From: Clostridiales bacterium
GTDB taxonomy: Bacteria; Bacillota; Clostridia; Oscillospirales; CAG-272
Assembly (NCBI GenBank): GCA_003522145.1
Contig: DPGD01000024.1
Location: 1 to 64,000, forward strand
Length of the DNA: 64,000 nt
Direction of reading: 5' to 3'
Part shown: piece by piece, positions 48,413-58,466 of the stretch
How positions within the stretch are numbered: position 1 is the first letter of the stretch
How the letters are laid out: every line of letters starts with the position of its first letter
Translations under genes and position numbers: made by a program
The notes under the pieces: model-generated
Database searches by the model: none
Told to the model about the DNA's origin: nothing
What the model saw: only the letters and a program-made list of their open reading frames with translations

Positions 48413-50011
48413 ATGAAAAACAAAGCAATTTCCGCACTGCTGTTCGGGGCGCTGTTATTCCCCTGCTTTTTGTTCGCCGGTTGTAACGAACAACCGAAGG
48501 AAACAACCAAGAATACTCCGTCGGAAAGCGTTCTCGTGGAGAGTCAAACACCGTCCGTGATCGGCACGGAAAGCACGGCATCATCCGATGAGACGCCGGA
48601 TCCGACAACTTCTCCCTCAGAGGAAAGTGCTTCTCCCTCAGAGGAAAGTACAAGTGAACCTGAAAAAAGTGAATACCGAGTGTTGCTGGCAAGCGACATT
48701 CACAACAACAATCAACTGAATTGGTATGGGGTCTCTAACGAGAAAAGAATGGAGATGTTCGTTTCCGCCGTCAATGCAGAACATGAAAAGCAACCCTTTG
48801 ATCTGATCCTGCTTTTGGGTGACTACTCGCTCGACTTCTGGGTACACGGCGGCTCGGTGCTCAATAACGGCCAAAGCAACACCGAGGATCTCATGAAAAA
48901 TATCGCCTCGAAATTTCCGGCAGATGTCCCGGTCTTCTATCTGCCGGGGAACCACGAGCAGTATGGAAACGAAGCATGGAAAAAGATTACCGGCAATGAC
49001 CGTTTCGGCACGGTAGTACTGGGAGACAATGTCTTTGTGATGCTGGATACCTTTGCGGGGAATCTTGATCCGACGGGCAATTCGGACGGAACATACACCG
49101 GCATTGATATGGCGTATCTTGAAGAACAATTTGATTCCTATCCCAATGCAAACTTCTACATCTGTGCCCATTACATCAACCAAAACAGCGAGATGGCAAA
49201 GCTGCAAAAACTTACCGCCGAGCATGACAACATCGTCGGCTTTTTCATGGGACACGACCACAAAACAACGGTCATACAGCTTGGAAACAGCTGTCAGAAC
49301 AAGACCATCGCACAGCTCGGTAACTTTGCCTATGGCAAGGGCGGAAGCAGCGATACGGAAAATTACTATTGGGGCTTCAGAGATCTTGTAATTACTCCGG
49401 ATCGTGCTGTCAGCCGTTATATCGTTGCGGAAAGCGATGCAGTAATCAACGGCAGTGCGGTGTACCGCACCAGAAGATTAATCTCTCAGCTGGAATATTA
49501 CCCAAATGCAGGGCTTTTAGAAGATGAACCCGATCTCACGCCCAAACCTCCGGTTGAGCCTTCTCTCGGAATTGACAAGCTCAATACCGTTCTTACAGAG
49601 TTGAAAAAGGAAAACGCTGCCGTTCCGGAGAGCGGCACCACCGTATTATTCACAAATGCGCTCAGCGATTGCTATGATATTCGTTCCGCAACGGCGCTGA
49701 AATTTGATGTGACCTTCCATGCCGATGCGGATCTCACGCTGATTTCGGGGGTGTCGCAGTTTGAAATTACATCCTCCGGCAAATGCGATCTGGACGAATC
49801 GAACTGGGACGCTGCCGCGGCGTTTAAGGCACTCGGAAGCGTTACCGCAGGGCAGAAGGTGACAATCACACTCCACATTTCCGACCTTAAGCCGGAAACG
49901 AAAGCAGGATCGCAAGAACTGGATCTTGAAAGGGTCAACTTCCTGCGTTGGTACTTCAAAAATGCAGGTGTAGCGATCATTTTTACGGCGGACAATTTCA
50001 GGTTTGAATAA
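48413..50011 (+). CDS. Lipoprotein calcineurin-like phosphoesterase
   Basis: 532-residue surface lipoprotein. Lipobox LFAGC at about 20-24 (Cys24 lipidated), then a Ser/Pro/Glu/Thr-rich linker with the repeat SPSEES. Metallophosphoesterase domain about 95-340 with ASDIHN, LLGDY, LPGNHE, CAHYI and MGHDHK motifs. A C-terminal ~150-residue beta-rich domain (about 385-532: VLFTNALSDCYDIRSATALK) resembles a carbohydrate-binding module. The ATG is preceded by a modest site (GAAGGG). It follows the GH92 gene, so it may act on phosphorylated glycans; the substrate is not known. Confidence 0.85.
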   Translation: MKNKAISALLFGALLFPCFLFAGCNEQPKETTKNTPSESVLVESQTPSVIGTESTASSDETPDPTTSPSEESASPSEESTSEPEKSEYRVLLASDIHNNNQLNWYGVSNEKRMEMFVSAVNAEHEKQPFDLILLLGDYSLDFWVHGGSVLNNGQSNTEDLMKNIASKFPADVPVFYLPGNHEQYGNEAWKKITGNDRFGTVVLGDNVFVMLDTFAGNLDPTGNSDGTYTGIDMAYLEEQFDSYPNANFYICAHYINQNSEMAKLQKLTAEHDNIVGFFMGHDHKTTVIQLGNSCQNKTIAQLGNFAYGKGGSSDTENYYWGFRDLVITPDRAVSRYIVAESDAVINGSAVYRTRRLISQLEYYPNAGLLEDEPDLTPKPPVEPSLGIDKLNTVLTELKKENAAVPESGTTVLFTNALSDCYDIRSATALKFDVTFHADADLTLISGVSQFEITSSGKCDLDESNWDAAAAFKALGSVTAGQKVTITLHISDLKPETKAGSQELDLERVNFLRWYFKNAGVAIIFTADNFRFE

Positions 50012-50037
50012 AAAATCTGTCACGGGCAGACAGATAG

Positions 50038-50086
50038 AAAAAAGCGGTTGATCCTTGCCGAAAGGTTTGGAACAACCGCTTTTTTG
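50038..50086 (+). terminator. Terminator of the phosphoesterase gene
   Basis: AGCGGTTG (50043-50050) pairs with CAACCGCT (50073-50080), with A-run before and T-run after; 26 bases past the stop. Confidence 0.75.
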
Positions 50087-50124
50087 CCATGGATTGCATA
50101 ATTAAATATTTAAATTAAATATTC

Positions 50125-50161
50125 AAAAAGGCAGATGCCCGGCGTTTTCCGGGTATCTGCC
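50125..50161 (-). terminator. Terminator of the rimP-infB operon
   Basis: 13-bp arms with one mismatch (50130-50142 and 50149-50161, GGCAGATGCCCGG), followed on the minus strand by TTTTTG. Lies 18 bases past the infB stop. Confidence 0.85.
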
Positions 50162-50178
50162 TTTCTACTCTGCCCTGT

Positions 50179-52833
50179 TTATACTTCTCTCTTCACTTCC
50201 ACCATTTCGTAGGCTTCCAGAATATCGCCTATCTTGATGTCATTGAATTTTTCGATGCCGATGCCGCACTCATATCCGGCGGCAACCTCCTTCACATCGT
50301 CCTTGAACCGGCGCAGAGAAGAAATCTTATCCTCGAAAATCACGATGCCATCCCGCACGATCCGAATCTGAGCCTTTCTGGTAACCTTACCGTCCTGCAC
50401 ATAGCATCCGGCAATGGTGCCCACATTGGGTACATGAATGGTCTGCCGCACCTCGGCGTGTCCTTCCAATTCTTCCCGGAAGGTAGGTGCCAGCATGCCC
50501 GCCATGGCCGCCTTGATTTCGTCAATGCACTCATAGATGATCCGGTAGGTCCGGATGTCCACCGACTGACGCTTTGCCGAATCGATCGCCGTTTTATCCG
50601 GACGGACATTAAAGCCCACGATGATGGCATTGGAAGCCGCCGCCAGCATCACATCGCCCTCGGTAATGCCGCCGACAGCCGAGTGAATGACCCGCACCTT
50701 GACTTCCTCGTTGGACAGCTTCTCCAGACTTGCCTTCACCGCCTCCGCAGAACCGCCCACATCGGCTTTCACAATGATATTCAGTTCCTTGGCTCCGGCC
50801 GAAATCTGATTGAACAGGTCGTCCAAGGATACCTTGGCGGTGGATTTGTACAGATCTTCCTTTTGTCTGGTCTTGCGCTGTTCGGCCAGTTCTCTTGCCA
50901 TCCGCTCATCTTCCACGGCGTTGAATTCATCCCCCGCCTGGGGCACATCGGCCAGTCCCGTGATCTCTACAGGCACCGAGGGGCCGGCAGTTCTGACCAC
51001 CTTTCCCCGCTCGTCGGTCATGGCACGCACTCTGCCTACAGTGGTTCCGGCAATCACAATATCCCCGCTGTGCAGGGTTCCGTTCTGCACCAGCACCGTG
51101 GCCACCGGCCCTCTTCCCTTATCCAGCTTCGCTTCGATCACCAAGCCGGAGGCACGCCGGTCCGGATTGGCCTTCAACTGCTTCACTTCAGCGACCAGCA
51201 ACACATTTTCAAGAAGCTCGTCAATGCCCGCTCCGGTCAGTGCCGAAACCGGCACACAGATCACATCTCCGCCCCATTCCTCGGGCACCAGTCCGTACTG
51301 GGTCAATCCCTGCTTTACCTGATCCGGATTGGCATGCGGCTTATCCATTTTGTTGATGGCCACAATGATGTCGATATTGGCCGCCTTGGCATGATTGATG
51401 GCCTCCACGGTCTGAGGCATGATGCCGTCATCCGCCGCCACCACCAGAATGGCAATATCGGTAGACTTGGCACCTCTGGCACGCATGGCAGTAAAGGCCT
51501 CGTGTCCGGGGGTATCCAAAAAGGTGATGTCCTTTCCCTGAACCTGCACTCTGTAAGCACCGATATGCTGCGTGATGCCGCCGGCTTCCCCGGCAGTGAC
51601 CTTGGTGTGCCGGATGGCATCCAAAAGCGAGGTCTTGCCATGGTCCACATGACCCATAACGCAAACCACCGGTGCCCGCTCCTTCAGACTTTCTTCGGAA
51701 TCCGCTTCCTCTTCAAAGAGCCGGTCTTCAATGGTGACCACCACTTCCTTTTGTACCTTCACACCGAATTCATCGGCAATCAAATAGGCAGTGTCGTAGT
51801 CAATGGTTGCATTGACACCCACCATCATTCCCATGGCGAAGAGCTTCTTCACCACTTCAGCGGCGGTTCTCTTCATTTTGGAGGCCAGATCGCTGACCAC
51901 AATCTCGTCTCCGATGGTAATTTCCAACTGCTTTTTCGGGGCGTCCTTGGCCTTTTGCTGTTGATGGCGAAACCGATCCAACTGGTTATTCTGGTTCTGA
52001 TTTTTGCCGTTCTTTCCGCCCTTGTTGCCTTCCAACTGGCTGTTTTTGTTCTGCTTCTTCAGCTTCTGAGTACCGCCCGCAAAGGCCTTTTTGGAGGTAT
52101 CCACAAAGCCTTCCAGCTTTTCGTCATATTTGGACAGGTCCACATTTCCGGAGCTTCTGGTGTCCACGACCCTGGTGCCGGCCACACGGGAGGACTTTTC
52201 GTCCAGCGTGGTGACTGTGGTCATCGGCTGATCGTTGTGCAGTCCGGTCTTGGGTACAAACACCTTCTGGCTCTGCTTTTCCTGCTGTTTTTCCTGCTGT
52301 TTCTTCTGCCGTTCCTGCTGTTTCTGAACCTGAAGCTCCATCTGCTTCTGCAAAGCGTCCTTGAAACGGGCCTGCTTTTCGGCGGCGATTTCCGCTTTGC
52401 TCTTCTGCACGGGGGCAGGTGCCGGTTTGGGCGCTTTCTTTTCTTCCTTGGGAGCCGATGCTTTCTTTTCTTCTGTCGGAGTCTCTTTCGGAGTTGCAAC
52501 GGATGCCTTTTCAGCCGCCTTGGCTTCTTCCTTGGGCTTCTCTTCTTTCGGTTTTTCCGCTTTCTGCTTTTCCTCTTCGGGCTTTTCTTCCTTCGGCTTT
52601 TTCTCTTCCGTCCGGATATAACTCTCGCCCATCAGATATGCTCCCATATCGGAAATCTGATTGTCGCCGGTCAAGACCGTTAGAAGTGCGTCAAATTCTT
52701 CGCTTTCCAAGGTCGCCATATTGCTTTTGTCCTTCAGACCGGCCTTCTCGGTATAGACGGCAAAATCCTTCGGCTTCATTCCGAAATCCTTTGAAAGACT
52801 GTTGATTTTGTATTTGTATTTATTGGTTACCAT
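50179..52833 (-). CDS. infB: Translation initiation factor IF-2
   Basis: 884-residue GTPase that places initiator fMet-tRNA on the 30S subunit. N-terminal IF2_N domain about 1-55 ([20 protein letters not shown]), long Lys/Glu/Gln-rich linker (about 75-300), second IF2_N-like domain ([20 protein letters not shown]), G domain with [11 protein letters not shown] (near 394), [11 protein letters not shown] and NKMDK, then the beta-barrel and C-terminal fMet-tRNA domains. Last gene of the operon. Confidence 0.97.
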   Translation of the reverse strand: MVTNKYKYKINSLSKDFGMKPKDFAVYTEKAGLKDKSNMATLESEEFDALLTVLTGDNQISDMGAYLMGESYIRTEEKKPKEEKPEEEKQKAEKPKEEKPKEEAKAAEKASVATPKETPTEEKKASAPKEEKKAPKPAPAPVQKSKAEIAAEKQARFKDALQKQMELQVQKQQERQKKQQEKQQEKQSQKVFVPKTGLHNDQPMTTVTTLDEKSSRVAGTRVVDTRSSGNVDLSKYDEKLEGFVDTSKKAFAGGTQKLKKQNKNSQLEGNKGGKNGKNQNQNNQLDRFRHQQQKAKDAPKKQLEITIGDEIVVSDLASKMKRTAAEVVKKLFAMGMMVGVNATIDYDTAYLIADEFGVKVQKEVVVTIEDRLFEEEADSEESLKERAPVVCVMGHVDHGKTSLLDAIRHTKVTAGEAGGITQHIGAYRVQVQGKDITFLDTPGHEAFTAMRARGAKSTDIAILVVAADDGIMPQTVEAINHAKAANIDIIVAINKMDKPHANPDQVKQGLTQYGLVPEEWGGDVICVPVSALTGAGIDELLENVLLVAEVKQLKANPDRRASGLVIEAKLDKGRGPVATVLVQNGTLHSGDIVIAGTTVGRVRAMTDERGKVVRTAGPSVPVEITGLADVPQAGDEFNAVEDERMARELAEQRKTRQKEDLYKSTAKVSLDDLFNQISAGAKELNIIVKADVGGSAEAVKASLEKLSNEEVKVRVIHSAVGGITEGDVMLAAASNAIIVGFNVRPDKTAIDSAKRQSVDIRTYRIIYECIDEIKAAMAGMLAPTFREELEGHAEVRQTIHVPNVGTIAGCYVQDGKVTRKAQIRIVRDGIVIFEDKISSLRRFKDDVKEVAAGYECGIGIEKFNDIKIGDILEAYEMVEVKREV

Positions 52834-52841
52834 ATGTTGCC

Positions 52842-53159
52842 CTACCCTTTCTTCTGATTGAGAATAGCTTTTGCAAAGCCCTCATCGCATACACCCACTA
52901 CTGCCACTTCTCCGCTTTTTCCAAGCAGGTGCCCCAATTCCGCACCCGTCATGGAAAGGCGTTCCGTATCGAGTTCGTAATACCTGCAGCAGTCGGTGAT
53001 TCTCTTTACGGTGTTTTCCGAAGCATCCTGCGCAATCAGCACCAGATACGGCGACTTTTTTCCGCTCCGGATCGCCTCTATTGTCAACTCCGTGCCGATG
53101 ACCGTTCTGCCTGCCTTCCGGCAAATGCCCAATAATCCGCTGATTTTACTCTGTTCCAT
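52842..53159 (-). CDS. ylxQ: Ribosomal L7Ae-family RNA-binding protein YlxQ
   Basis: 105-residue K-turn-binding-type protein ([36 protein letters not shown]). Conserved between ylxR and infB in Firmicutes. Start overlaps the ylxR end by 14 nt; ends 8 nt before infB. Role in translation or ribosome assembly is presumed. Confidence 0.9.
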   Translation of the reverse strand: MEQSKISGLLGICRKAGRTVIGTELTIEAIRSGKKSPYLVLIAQDASENTVKRITDCCRYYELDTERLSMTGAELGHLLGKSGEVAVVGVCDEGFAKAILNQKKG

Positions 53160-53424
53160 GTTCTTCCAGTTCTGTTGCGAGTACCCGCAAAAGCTCCTCC
53201 GGAATCGTGCAATTCAGATTGTTTTCCAGTCGCTTTGCCTTAACTGCCTTCCGGAAGCACTCCGCATTCCGGCAGATATATGCTCCTCTTCCTGCCTTCT
53301 TGCCCGTGAAATCCAGACTTACAAGCCCGTTTTGATCCCGAACCACCCGTATCAGTTCCTTTTTCGGAAATCCCTTTCCGCAACCGACACAGCGTCTTTC
53401 GGGAATTTTTTTTACCGTTGCCAC
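53146..53424 (-). CDS. ylxR: YlxR family RNA/DNA-binding protein
   Basis: 92 residues with the family signature [20 protein letters not shown] and [20 protein letters not shown]. Lies between nusA and ylxQ as in most Firmicutes. In some bacteria reported to act as a nucleoid-associated regulator; here assigned by sequence only. Confidence 0.92.
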   Translation of the reverse strand: MATVKKIPERRCVGCGKGFPKKELIRVVRDQNGLVSLDFTGKKAGRGAYICRNAECFRKAVKAKRLENNLNCTIPEELLRVLATELEEHGTE

Positions 53425-53460
53425 AGAACCTCTCCTCCTTTCAAATCAGCGTTTTCTCAA

Positions 53461-54492
53461 TCAAAGCCGATCCGTCTTGATGTCGATGCGAAACCCGGTC
53501 AGCCGTGCCGCCAATCTGGCATTTTGTCCTTCCTTGCCAATGGCAAGGGAGAGCTGATCCGGCGCCACCACCACCCGACAGCTCCGCTCTCCGTCGAGAA
53601 TGACCTCGTCCACAGTGGCGGGGGACAAGGCCGCACGGACAAATTCTGCCGGGTCCTCGCTGTATTTGATCACATCGATCTTTTCGTTGCCCAATTCGGA
53701 CATGATGTTGTTGATCCGTATGCCCTTGGAGCCAATGCAGGAGCCGATGGGATCTACCCCCTCCTCCCGGCTCATCACGGCGATCTTGGTCCGGTATCCG
53801 GCTTCTCTGGTGACACCCTTGATGACTACGGAGCCATCGGCAATTTCGGGAATCTCCAGTTCAAAGAGCCGTTTGACAAAGTTGGGGTGAATCCGGCTCA
53901 GAGTCACCAAAGGCCCTCTGCTTTCCTTGCGCACCTCGGTGATAAAGACTTTCACATGATCGCCCACATCAAAATTGTCGCTGTACAGCATCTCCTTCTT
54001 CAGAAGAGTGGCGTAGCCCGTACCGGTATCCACCACCGCATTTCCGGTAGTCGGATCGATTTTCTGCACGGTCACCGAGATAATATCCTCTTTTTTGTCC
54101 TCATACTGCTGAATCATGATGCCCCGCTCGGCCTCTCGGATGCCCTGAATGATCACCTGCTTTGCAATCTGTGCGGGAATCCTGCCAAAGTTTTTGGTCT
54201 TCATCTCAATCTCCAGCAGATCGCCCACATTCAGATGCCGTCTTGTATGCTTCTTTGCTTCCTCCATGGTGAATTCGGAAACCGGATCGGTAACCTCCTC
54301 CACCACCGTCATCTGACGGTACACATGGAATGCTCCCTTTTCTCGGTCAATGGCCACCCGCACATTGTTGCCGCCCACTTCCTTCTTCACGGCACTCAGC
54401 AGTGCTGCTTCCACCTTTTCCAGCATGTACTCCTTGGGAATGCCTTTCTGTCTTTCCAGATCCTCCAAAGCAGAAATTACTTCGTTGCTCAT
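53461..54492 (-). CDS. nusA: Transcription termination/antitermination factor NusA
   Basis: 343-residue protein: N-terminal RNA-polymerase-binding domain, S1 domain (about 135-200: [20 protein letters not shown]), KH1 and KH2 ([40 protein letters not shown]). No C-terminal acidic repeats, as is usual in Firmicutes. Second gene of the operon, 17 nt after rimP. Confidence 0.96.
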   Translation of the reverse strand: MSNEVISALEDLERQKGIPKEYMLEKVEAALLSAVKKEVGGNNVRVAIDREKGAFHVYRQMTVVEEVTDPVSEFTMEEAKKHTRRHLNVGDLLEIEMKTKNFGRIPAQIAKQVIIQGIREAERGIMIQQYEDKKEDIISVTVQKIDPTTGNAVVDTGTGYATLLKKEMLYSDNFDVGDHVKVFITEVRKESRGPLVTLSRIHPNFVKRLFELEIPEIADGSVVIKGVTREAGYRTKIAVMSREEGVDPIGSCIGSKGIRINNIMSELGNEKIDVIKYSEDPAEFVRAALSPATVDEVILDGERSCRVVVAPDQLSLAIGKEGQNARLAARLTGFRIDIKTDRL

Positions 54493-54509
54493 TTCTTATT
54501 TCCTTTCTT

Positions 54510-55049
54510 TCACTTAACTTTCCGATTCTCTTCCTTTTCAGACAGATCCGCCGGTTCTTGTTCCTCTGAATCCATTCCGTCAAAATCAAAATAGATATTC
54601 GCTCTTGAAATTTTCTTCTTCTCGATGGCAAGCTCTCTGTTCTCCGCCTCCAAATGTACCGTGCCGTCTTCCTCCGCCGAGATCAGTCTGCCCTTCCATT
54701 CTTTTCTTCCCTCCACCGGGGTGAAAAGCTTCAGCACAATTTCTTCCCCCAGGGACTTTTGAAAATGCTCCGGCGTGCGCAGTTCCCGTTCCAGTCCGGG
54801 AGAGGAGACCTCCAGATGGTATGCCCCTTCCACCGGGTCCAGCTCGGTGATGATGGGGTCTACCAACCGCATCACCTTTTCGCAGTCGTCTAAGTCCACG
54901 CCCTTTTCACTGTCGATCGTTATGCGCAAGTACCATTCGCTGCCCTCTTTTACATAGTCTAAATCCCAGATGGAATACCCCAGTGCCTCCACCGGTTCCC
55001 TGACGGCCTTGTACACCGCCGCCGCTACGCTTTTCTGTTCTGTAGCCAT
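54510..55049 (-). CDS. rimP: Ribosome maturation factor RimP
   Basis: 179-residue 30S assembly factor: GYSIWDLDYVKEGSEWYLRI, GVDLDDCEKVMRLVDPIITE, YHLEVSSPGLERELRTPEHF are the family core. A short Asp/Glu-rich tail (FDGMDSEEQEPADLSEKEEN) extends the usual end. ATG chosen 5 nt after GGAG; the frame is open 24 codons upstream without a convincing site. Confidence 0.93.
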   Translation of the reverse strand: MATEQKSVAAAVYKAVREPVEALGYSIWDLDYVKEGSEWYLRITIDSEKGVDLDDCEKVMRLVDPIITELDPVEGAYHLEVSSPGLERELRTPEHFQKSLGEEIVLKLFTPVEGRKEWKGRLISAEEDGTVHLEAENRELAIEKKKISRANIYFDFDGMDSEEQEPADLSEKEENRKVK

Positions 55050-55198
55050 TTCTGCTCCGCTATGCCTTTTGCAAGATTTTTGCAAAGTCTCCCTTTCTTC
55101 CGGTATTGCGCCCCAAGGCACTTTTTTGAAGGTTCTCTTACAACAAGGAAGAGCAGTTTTTTCAAACTGCCCTCCATACTGAACTATCTTACCTTCTT

Positions 55199-55227
55199 AC
55201 TATAACACATCTTCCGCTCTTTTGCAA
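55199..55227 (-). promoter_or_regulatory. Promoter of the rimP-nusA-infB operon
   Basis: Minus-strand -35 TTGCAA (55222-55227), 17-bp spacer, -10 TATAGT (55199-55204), leaving a ~140-base leader before rimP. A short repeat (AAGTGCCTTGGGGCGC region) in the leader could fold but is not a recognised motif. Confidence 0.75.
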
Positions 55228-55424
55228 GTACTTTTTTGAAAAAACTGAAATTTTTTGCAGTTCGGACCCTGTTTTCAAGCCCCAAAAGGACAAAACGGTT
55301 GAAGCCGACCGGGAAAACCGCTCTCTGCGCCTGTATCCTCCGGGCTCCCTTCTCCTTTTTTTCGGTAGCTTAGGCCTCAAAGCCGGACATCCCGGATTTT
55401 TTTGGAAAAATTCAAAGTTTTCTG

Positions 55425-55453
55425 TTGTACTTTTCAAAACGGTATGGTATAAT
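55425..55453 (+). promoter_or_regulatory. Promoter of lepB and downstream genes
   Basis: -35 TTGTAC (55425-55430), 17-bp spacer, -10 TATAAT (55448-55453). It is divergent from the rimP operon promoter, about 200 bases away; nothing else is seen in between. Confidence 0.8.
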
Positions 55454-55523
55454 GAAGGGTATAGAAGACGCACCCTGAAGAAGTACAAGGGTATCTTTGC
55501 AGATTTATAGGAGTGATCGAATC

Positions 55524-56582
55524 ATGTATCTTGAACAGCCGGATAAAGATCAGAATGAACTCGAAAAAAAAGGCCTTTCCAAAGAGGATGCTGACATTGT
55601 AAAGGACGGTTGTCCCAGCGACAACGAATATACACGATCCACGAAGGAAGCTCCGGATTCCACGCCGGCTTCTCCTGCCGACAAAGAGTTTTCCTCAGAG
55701 GAGGCGGAATCCGGAAATGAAGAATGCCTGAAGAAAGAAGCGGGCAAGGATCAGACTCCATCGGAGAATTCCGAGGATGCCTCCGATCTTCACAACGAAA
55801 GCGAAGTGCAATTGCCTATCACAGAAGAAAACAGCGGCTCGGACACGGACAACGAAACCCTTCCCGAAATTTCGGAAAAGACCGGAGAAGAAAGCGAAAC
55901 CGAAAAAGCATCCGAAACACCCGAAAAAGGCTCGGTTCAAACTTCCGGCCGGAAGAAATCCCGGAAGGAAGGCTTTTCTGCAACGGTTTTTGATTTTGTG
56001 GAGTTGGTTACCGTCTCGCTGACGATTGTCATGCTTTTGCTTACCTTTGTCCTGCGTCACTCGCCGGTTATCGGTCCTTCCATGAATCCCACCATTGAAG
56101 GAAGCTCGAAAACCGGAGGAGAAACCAAGGATGTGCTTCTCATTTCCAAAATGTTCTATACGCCGAAGAGAGGCGACATTGTGGTTTTGCAGACCACCAA
56201 TGTTGAAGGAACGGTGCAAAGCTCCCTGAACCATCCGATCGTGAAGAGAATCATTGCCGTGGGTGGAGACACGCTGGTGATCGATCGGGAAAACTGGAAG
56301 GTTACGGTCACCGATTCCACCGGAAATGTGGTCTATGAAGAAAAAGGCAGAGAAAGCACCTCCTATGTAAATTATACAGATGCGGATATGCGTGCGGGCT
56401 ATTTCATCGGAATGGGCAACATCTGCACCCTGGAAATTCCCGAAGGCTTTGTCTTTGTGATGGGAGACAACCGGAACAACTCCAGAGACAGCCGGGACAT
56501 TGGCTTTATCGACGAACGGCTGATCGTAGGCCGATCCGTTTTGCGCATTTTCCCCTTTGACCGCTTCGGCACCGTAAGCTGA
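55524..56582 (+). CDS. lepB: Signal peptidase I with long acidic N-terminal extension
   Basis: 352-residue membrane peptidase. Residues 1-150 are an extremely acidic, Ser/Glu/Lys-rich, low-complexity cytoplasmic region that is unusual for the family. One membrane helix lies at about 160-178 (LVTVSLTIVMLLLTFVL), then the catalytic Ser in GPSMNPTIEG (about 186), the general-base Lys in VKRIIAVGGDTL (about 243) and box E GDNRNNSRDSRDIG. Cleaves signal peptides outside the membrane. ATG 8 nt after AGGAGTG. Confidence 0.93.
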   Translation: MYLEQPDKDQNELEKKGLSKEDADIVKDGCPSDNEYTRSTKEAPDSTPASPADKEFSSEEAESGNEECLKKEAGKDQTPSENSEDASDLHNESEVQLPITEENSGSDTDNETLPEISEKTGEESETEKASETPEKGSVQTSGRKKSRKEGFSATVFDFVELVTVSLTIVMLLLTFVLRHSPVIGPSMNPTIEGSSKTGGETKDVLLISKMFYTPKRGDIVVLQTTNVEGTVQSSLNHPIVKRIIAVGGDTLVIDRENWKVTVTDSTGNVVYEEKGRESTSYVNYTDADMRAGYFIGMGNICTLEIPEGFVFVMGDNRNNSRDSRDIGFIDERLIVGRSVLRIFPFDRFGTVS

Positions 56583-56610
56583 AAGACCAACAACAGAGAG
56601 AGGACACACT

Positions 56611-57495
56611 ATGCCTTCCACTGAAATACAATGGTTTCCGGGGCACATGGCCAAAACGCGGAGGATGATCCGGGAGTGCCTGCAGTTGGTGGATCTGGTT
56701 ATCGAAATCTTGGATGCCAGAATCCCCTATTCCAGCAAAAATCCCGAAATTTCCTCCCTGTGTGAGAACAAACCCATTCTGACGGTTTTCAACAAATCTT
56801 CCCTGTCCGATCCGGCCGTAAACGACCGCTGGGTGTCCCATTATCGGAAAAACGGCGGAAATCCCCTTTTCATTGACTGTAAGACCGGCGTGGGGCTCAA
56901 CCGCATAGAGCCGGAAATCCGCACCGTCCTGCAAGAAAAGATCCGGAGATACGAAAACAAAGGCATGTCCGGCAAGCGTCTAAAAGCCATGGTGGTGGGC
57001 ATTCCCAATGTGGGAAAATCCACCTTCATCAACTGTTTGGCCGGTCGGGTAAAGGCAAAGGCGGAGGACCGTCCCGGCGTGACCGTCACCAAGCAGTGGG
57101 TCACCACCTCCGCCGGTATGGACCTTCTGGATATGCCAGGCGTGCTCTGGCCCAAATTTGAGGATCGTCTGGTGGGCGAGAACCTGGCGGCCACGGGAGC
57201 GATCAAGGATCAGATTTTAGATACCGAAGCTATTGCCGTGGCGCTTTGCGGTCGGCTTTTCGCCGTTGCGCCGGACAAGCTCTGCGCTCGCTATAAGCTG
57301 GAAAGAGAAGCTCTTGAAGGCCTTGAAAGCTGGCAGATTTTTGAATTGATCGGAAAAAGGAGAGGCTTTCTGATGTCCGGAGGGATCGTGAACACCGAAC
57401 GGACTGCCTTGATGCTTTTGGACGAATTCCGTTCGGCAAAAATCGGGCAGATCTCCTTGGAAACACCTGAAATTCTTGAAACAAATTCTATTTGA
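56611..57495 (+). CDS. rbgA: Ribosome biogenesis GTPase RbgA (YlqF)
   Basis: 294-residue circularly permuted GTPase for 50S assembly: G4-type FNKSSLSD comes first, then G1 GIPNVGKSTFINCLAG and G3 DMPGVLWPK. The opening IQWFPGHMAKTRRMI is the RbgA hallmark. Position between lepB and rnhB is the conserved Firmicute order. Confidence 0.95.
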   Translation: MPSTEIQWFPGHMAKTRRMIRECLQLVDLVIEILDARIPYSSKNPEISSLCENKPILTVFNKSSLSDPAVNDRWVSHYRKNGGNPLFIDCKTGVGLNRIEPEIRTVLQEKIRRYENKGMSGKRLKAMVVGIPNVGKSTFINCLAGRVKAKAEDRPGVTVTKQWVTTSAGMDLLDMPGVLWPKFEDRLVGENLAATGAIKDQILDTEAIAVALCGRLFAVAPDKLCARYKLEREALEGLESWQIFELIGKRRGFLMSGGIVNTERTALMLLDEFRSAKIGQISLETPEILETNSI

Positions 57496-57509
57496 AGACT
57501 GGTAAAAAT

Positions 57510-58139
57510 ATGCAGACGCCGGATTTTTTTTATGAGCAGGAAGCCATAACCCAGGGCTTTGCGCTTGTCGCCGGAACCGATGAAGCAGGAAGAGGTCCCC
57601 TTTGCGGAGAAGTGGTGGCGGCAGCCGTCATTCTGCCCTCCGGACTGACGATCAAAGGACTCAACGATTCCAAAAAGCTCTCGGAAAAAAAGAGGGAGTA
57701 TCTTTTTGAGGTCATCCGGGAAAAGGCGGTTTCCTTCGGTATCGCCTCTGCCTCCGTGGAGGAAATAGACCGGTTGAACATTCTCAACGCCGCCCAGCTT
57801 GCCATGCGGCGGGCGGTGGCACAGTTAAACCCTTTTCCGGATATGGTTCTGGTGGACGGAAATATTGCAAGGGACTTTCCCTGTCCCACCAAAACCCTGA
57901 TCGGGGGAGACGGATGCTCCTGTTCCATTGCCGCCGCCTCGATTCTGGCAAAGGTCACAAGAGACCGGATGTGTCTTTTGTGGGATCGGGAATACCCCCA
58001 ATACGGAATCTCCGCTCACAAGGGGTACGCCACCAAGGCCCATACAGAGGCTTTGCGCACCTACGGTCCCTGTCCCATCCACAGAAAGAGCTTTTTAACA
58101 AAAATCCTTGCGGGAACCCCTTTTGAAACCGAAAAATAG
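57510..58139 (+). CDS. rnhB: Ribonuclease HII
   Basis: 209-residue RNase H removing ribonucleotides and RNA primers from DNA. GTDEAGRGPLCGEVVAAAVIL holds the first catalytic Asp-Glu, LVDGN the next Asp, and CSIAAASILAKVTRDRMC and SAHKGYATKAHTEAL complete the site. No strong ribosome site: the ATG at 57510 and a TTG at 57492 overlapping the rbgA stop are both possible, and translation is probably coupled. Confidence 0.95.
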   Translation: MQTPDFFYEQEAITQGFALVAGTDEAGRGPLCGEVVAAAVILPSGLTIKGLNDSKKLSEKKREYLFEVIREKAVSFGIASASVEEIDRLNILNAAQLAMRRAVAQLNPFPDMVLVDGNIARDFPCPTKTLIGGDGCSCSIAAASILAKVTRDRMCLLWDREYPQYGISAHKGYATKAHTEALRTYGPCPIHRKSFLTKILAGTPFETEK

Positions 58140-58191
58140 GAACTGCGCCTTCTTCCGAACAGAAGGGCGCAATCCCTTTGGTATCGTTTTT

Positions 58192-58389
58192 TCAGATGCT
58201 TCTCTGACGGAAGGTGGCACAGACGGTGTCGGTGCAGGATGTGGCGTAGGTCGGACCTACGGCAATCTTCTCGGCGGTGCAGTGGCTGTGCTGGTCGTTG
58301 TACACACAGTTTTTCACATCGCAAACCACGCCTCTCAATTTTTTCTTTCCCTCGGTACTGGTCTCTTCAGGCGGTAAAAACTGATTCAT
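58192..58389 (-). CDS. DUF1540 small Cys-rich protein
   Basis: 65-residue protein with the DUF1540 pattern: VVCDVKNCVYN, CTAEKIAVG, SCTDTVCATF, giving six cysteines likely to bind metal. ATG follows AAAGGAGGAG. Function unknown; the only minus-strand gene inside the plus-strand housekeeping run. An imperfect hairpin at about 58146-58171 may terminate rnhB and this gene. Confidence 0.88.
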   Translation of the reverse strand: MNQFLPPEETSTEGKKKLRGVVCDVKNCVYNDQHSHCTAEKIAVGPTYATSCTDTVCATFRQRSI

Positions 58390-58466
58390 GTTCGCTCCTC
58401 CTTTCGCTGTTGTTGCCCCTTTATTTTGCCCCCAACGCCCGATTGTATACATGGGAGAGAAATTTT

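Noticed and set aside
50434..52683. 749-codon open frame on the plus strand opposite infB
   Set aside because: It is a mirror of infB produced by its biased Lys/Glu-rich codons; no ribosome site, no recognisable domain, His/Leu/Phe-rich nonsense-like composition.
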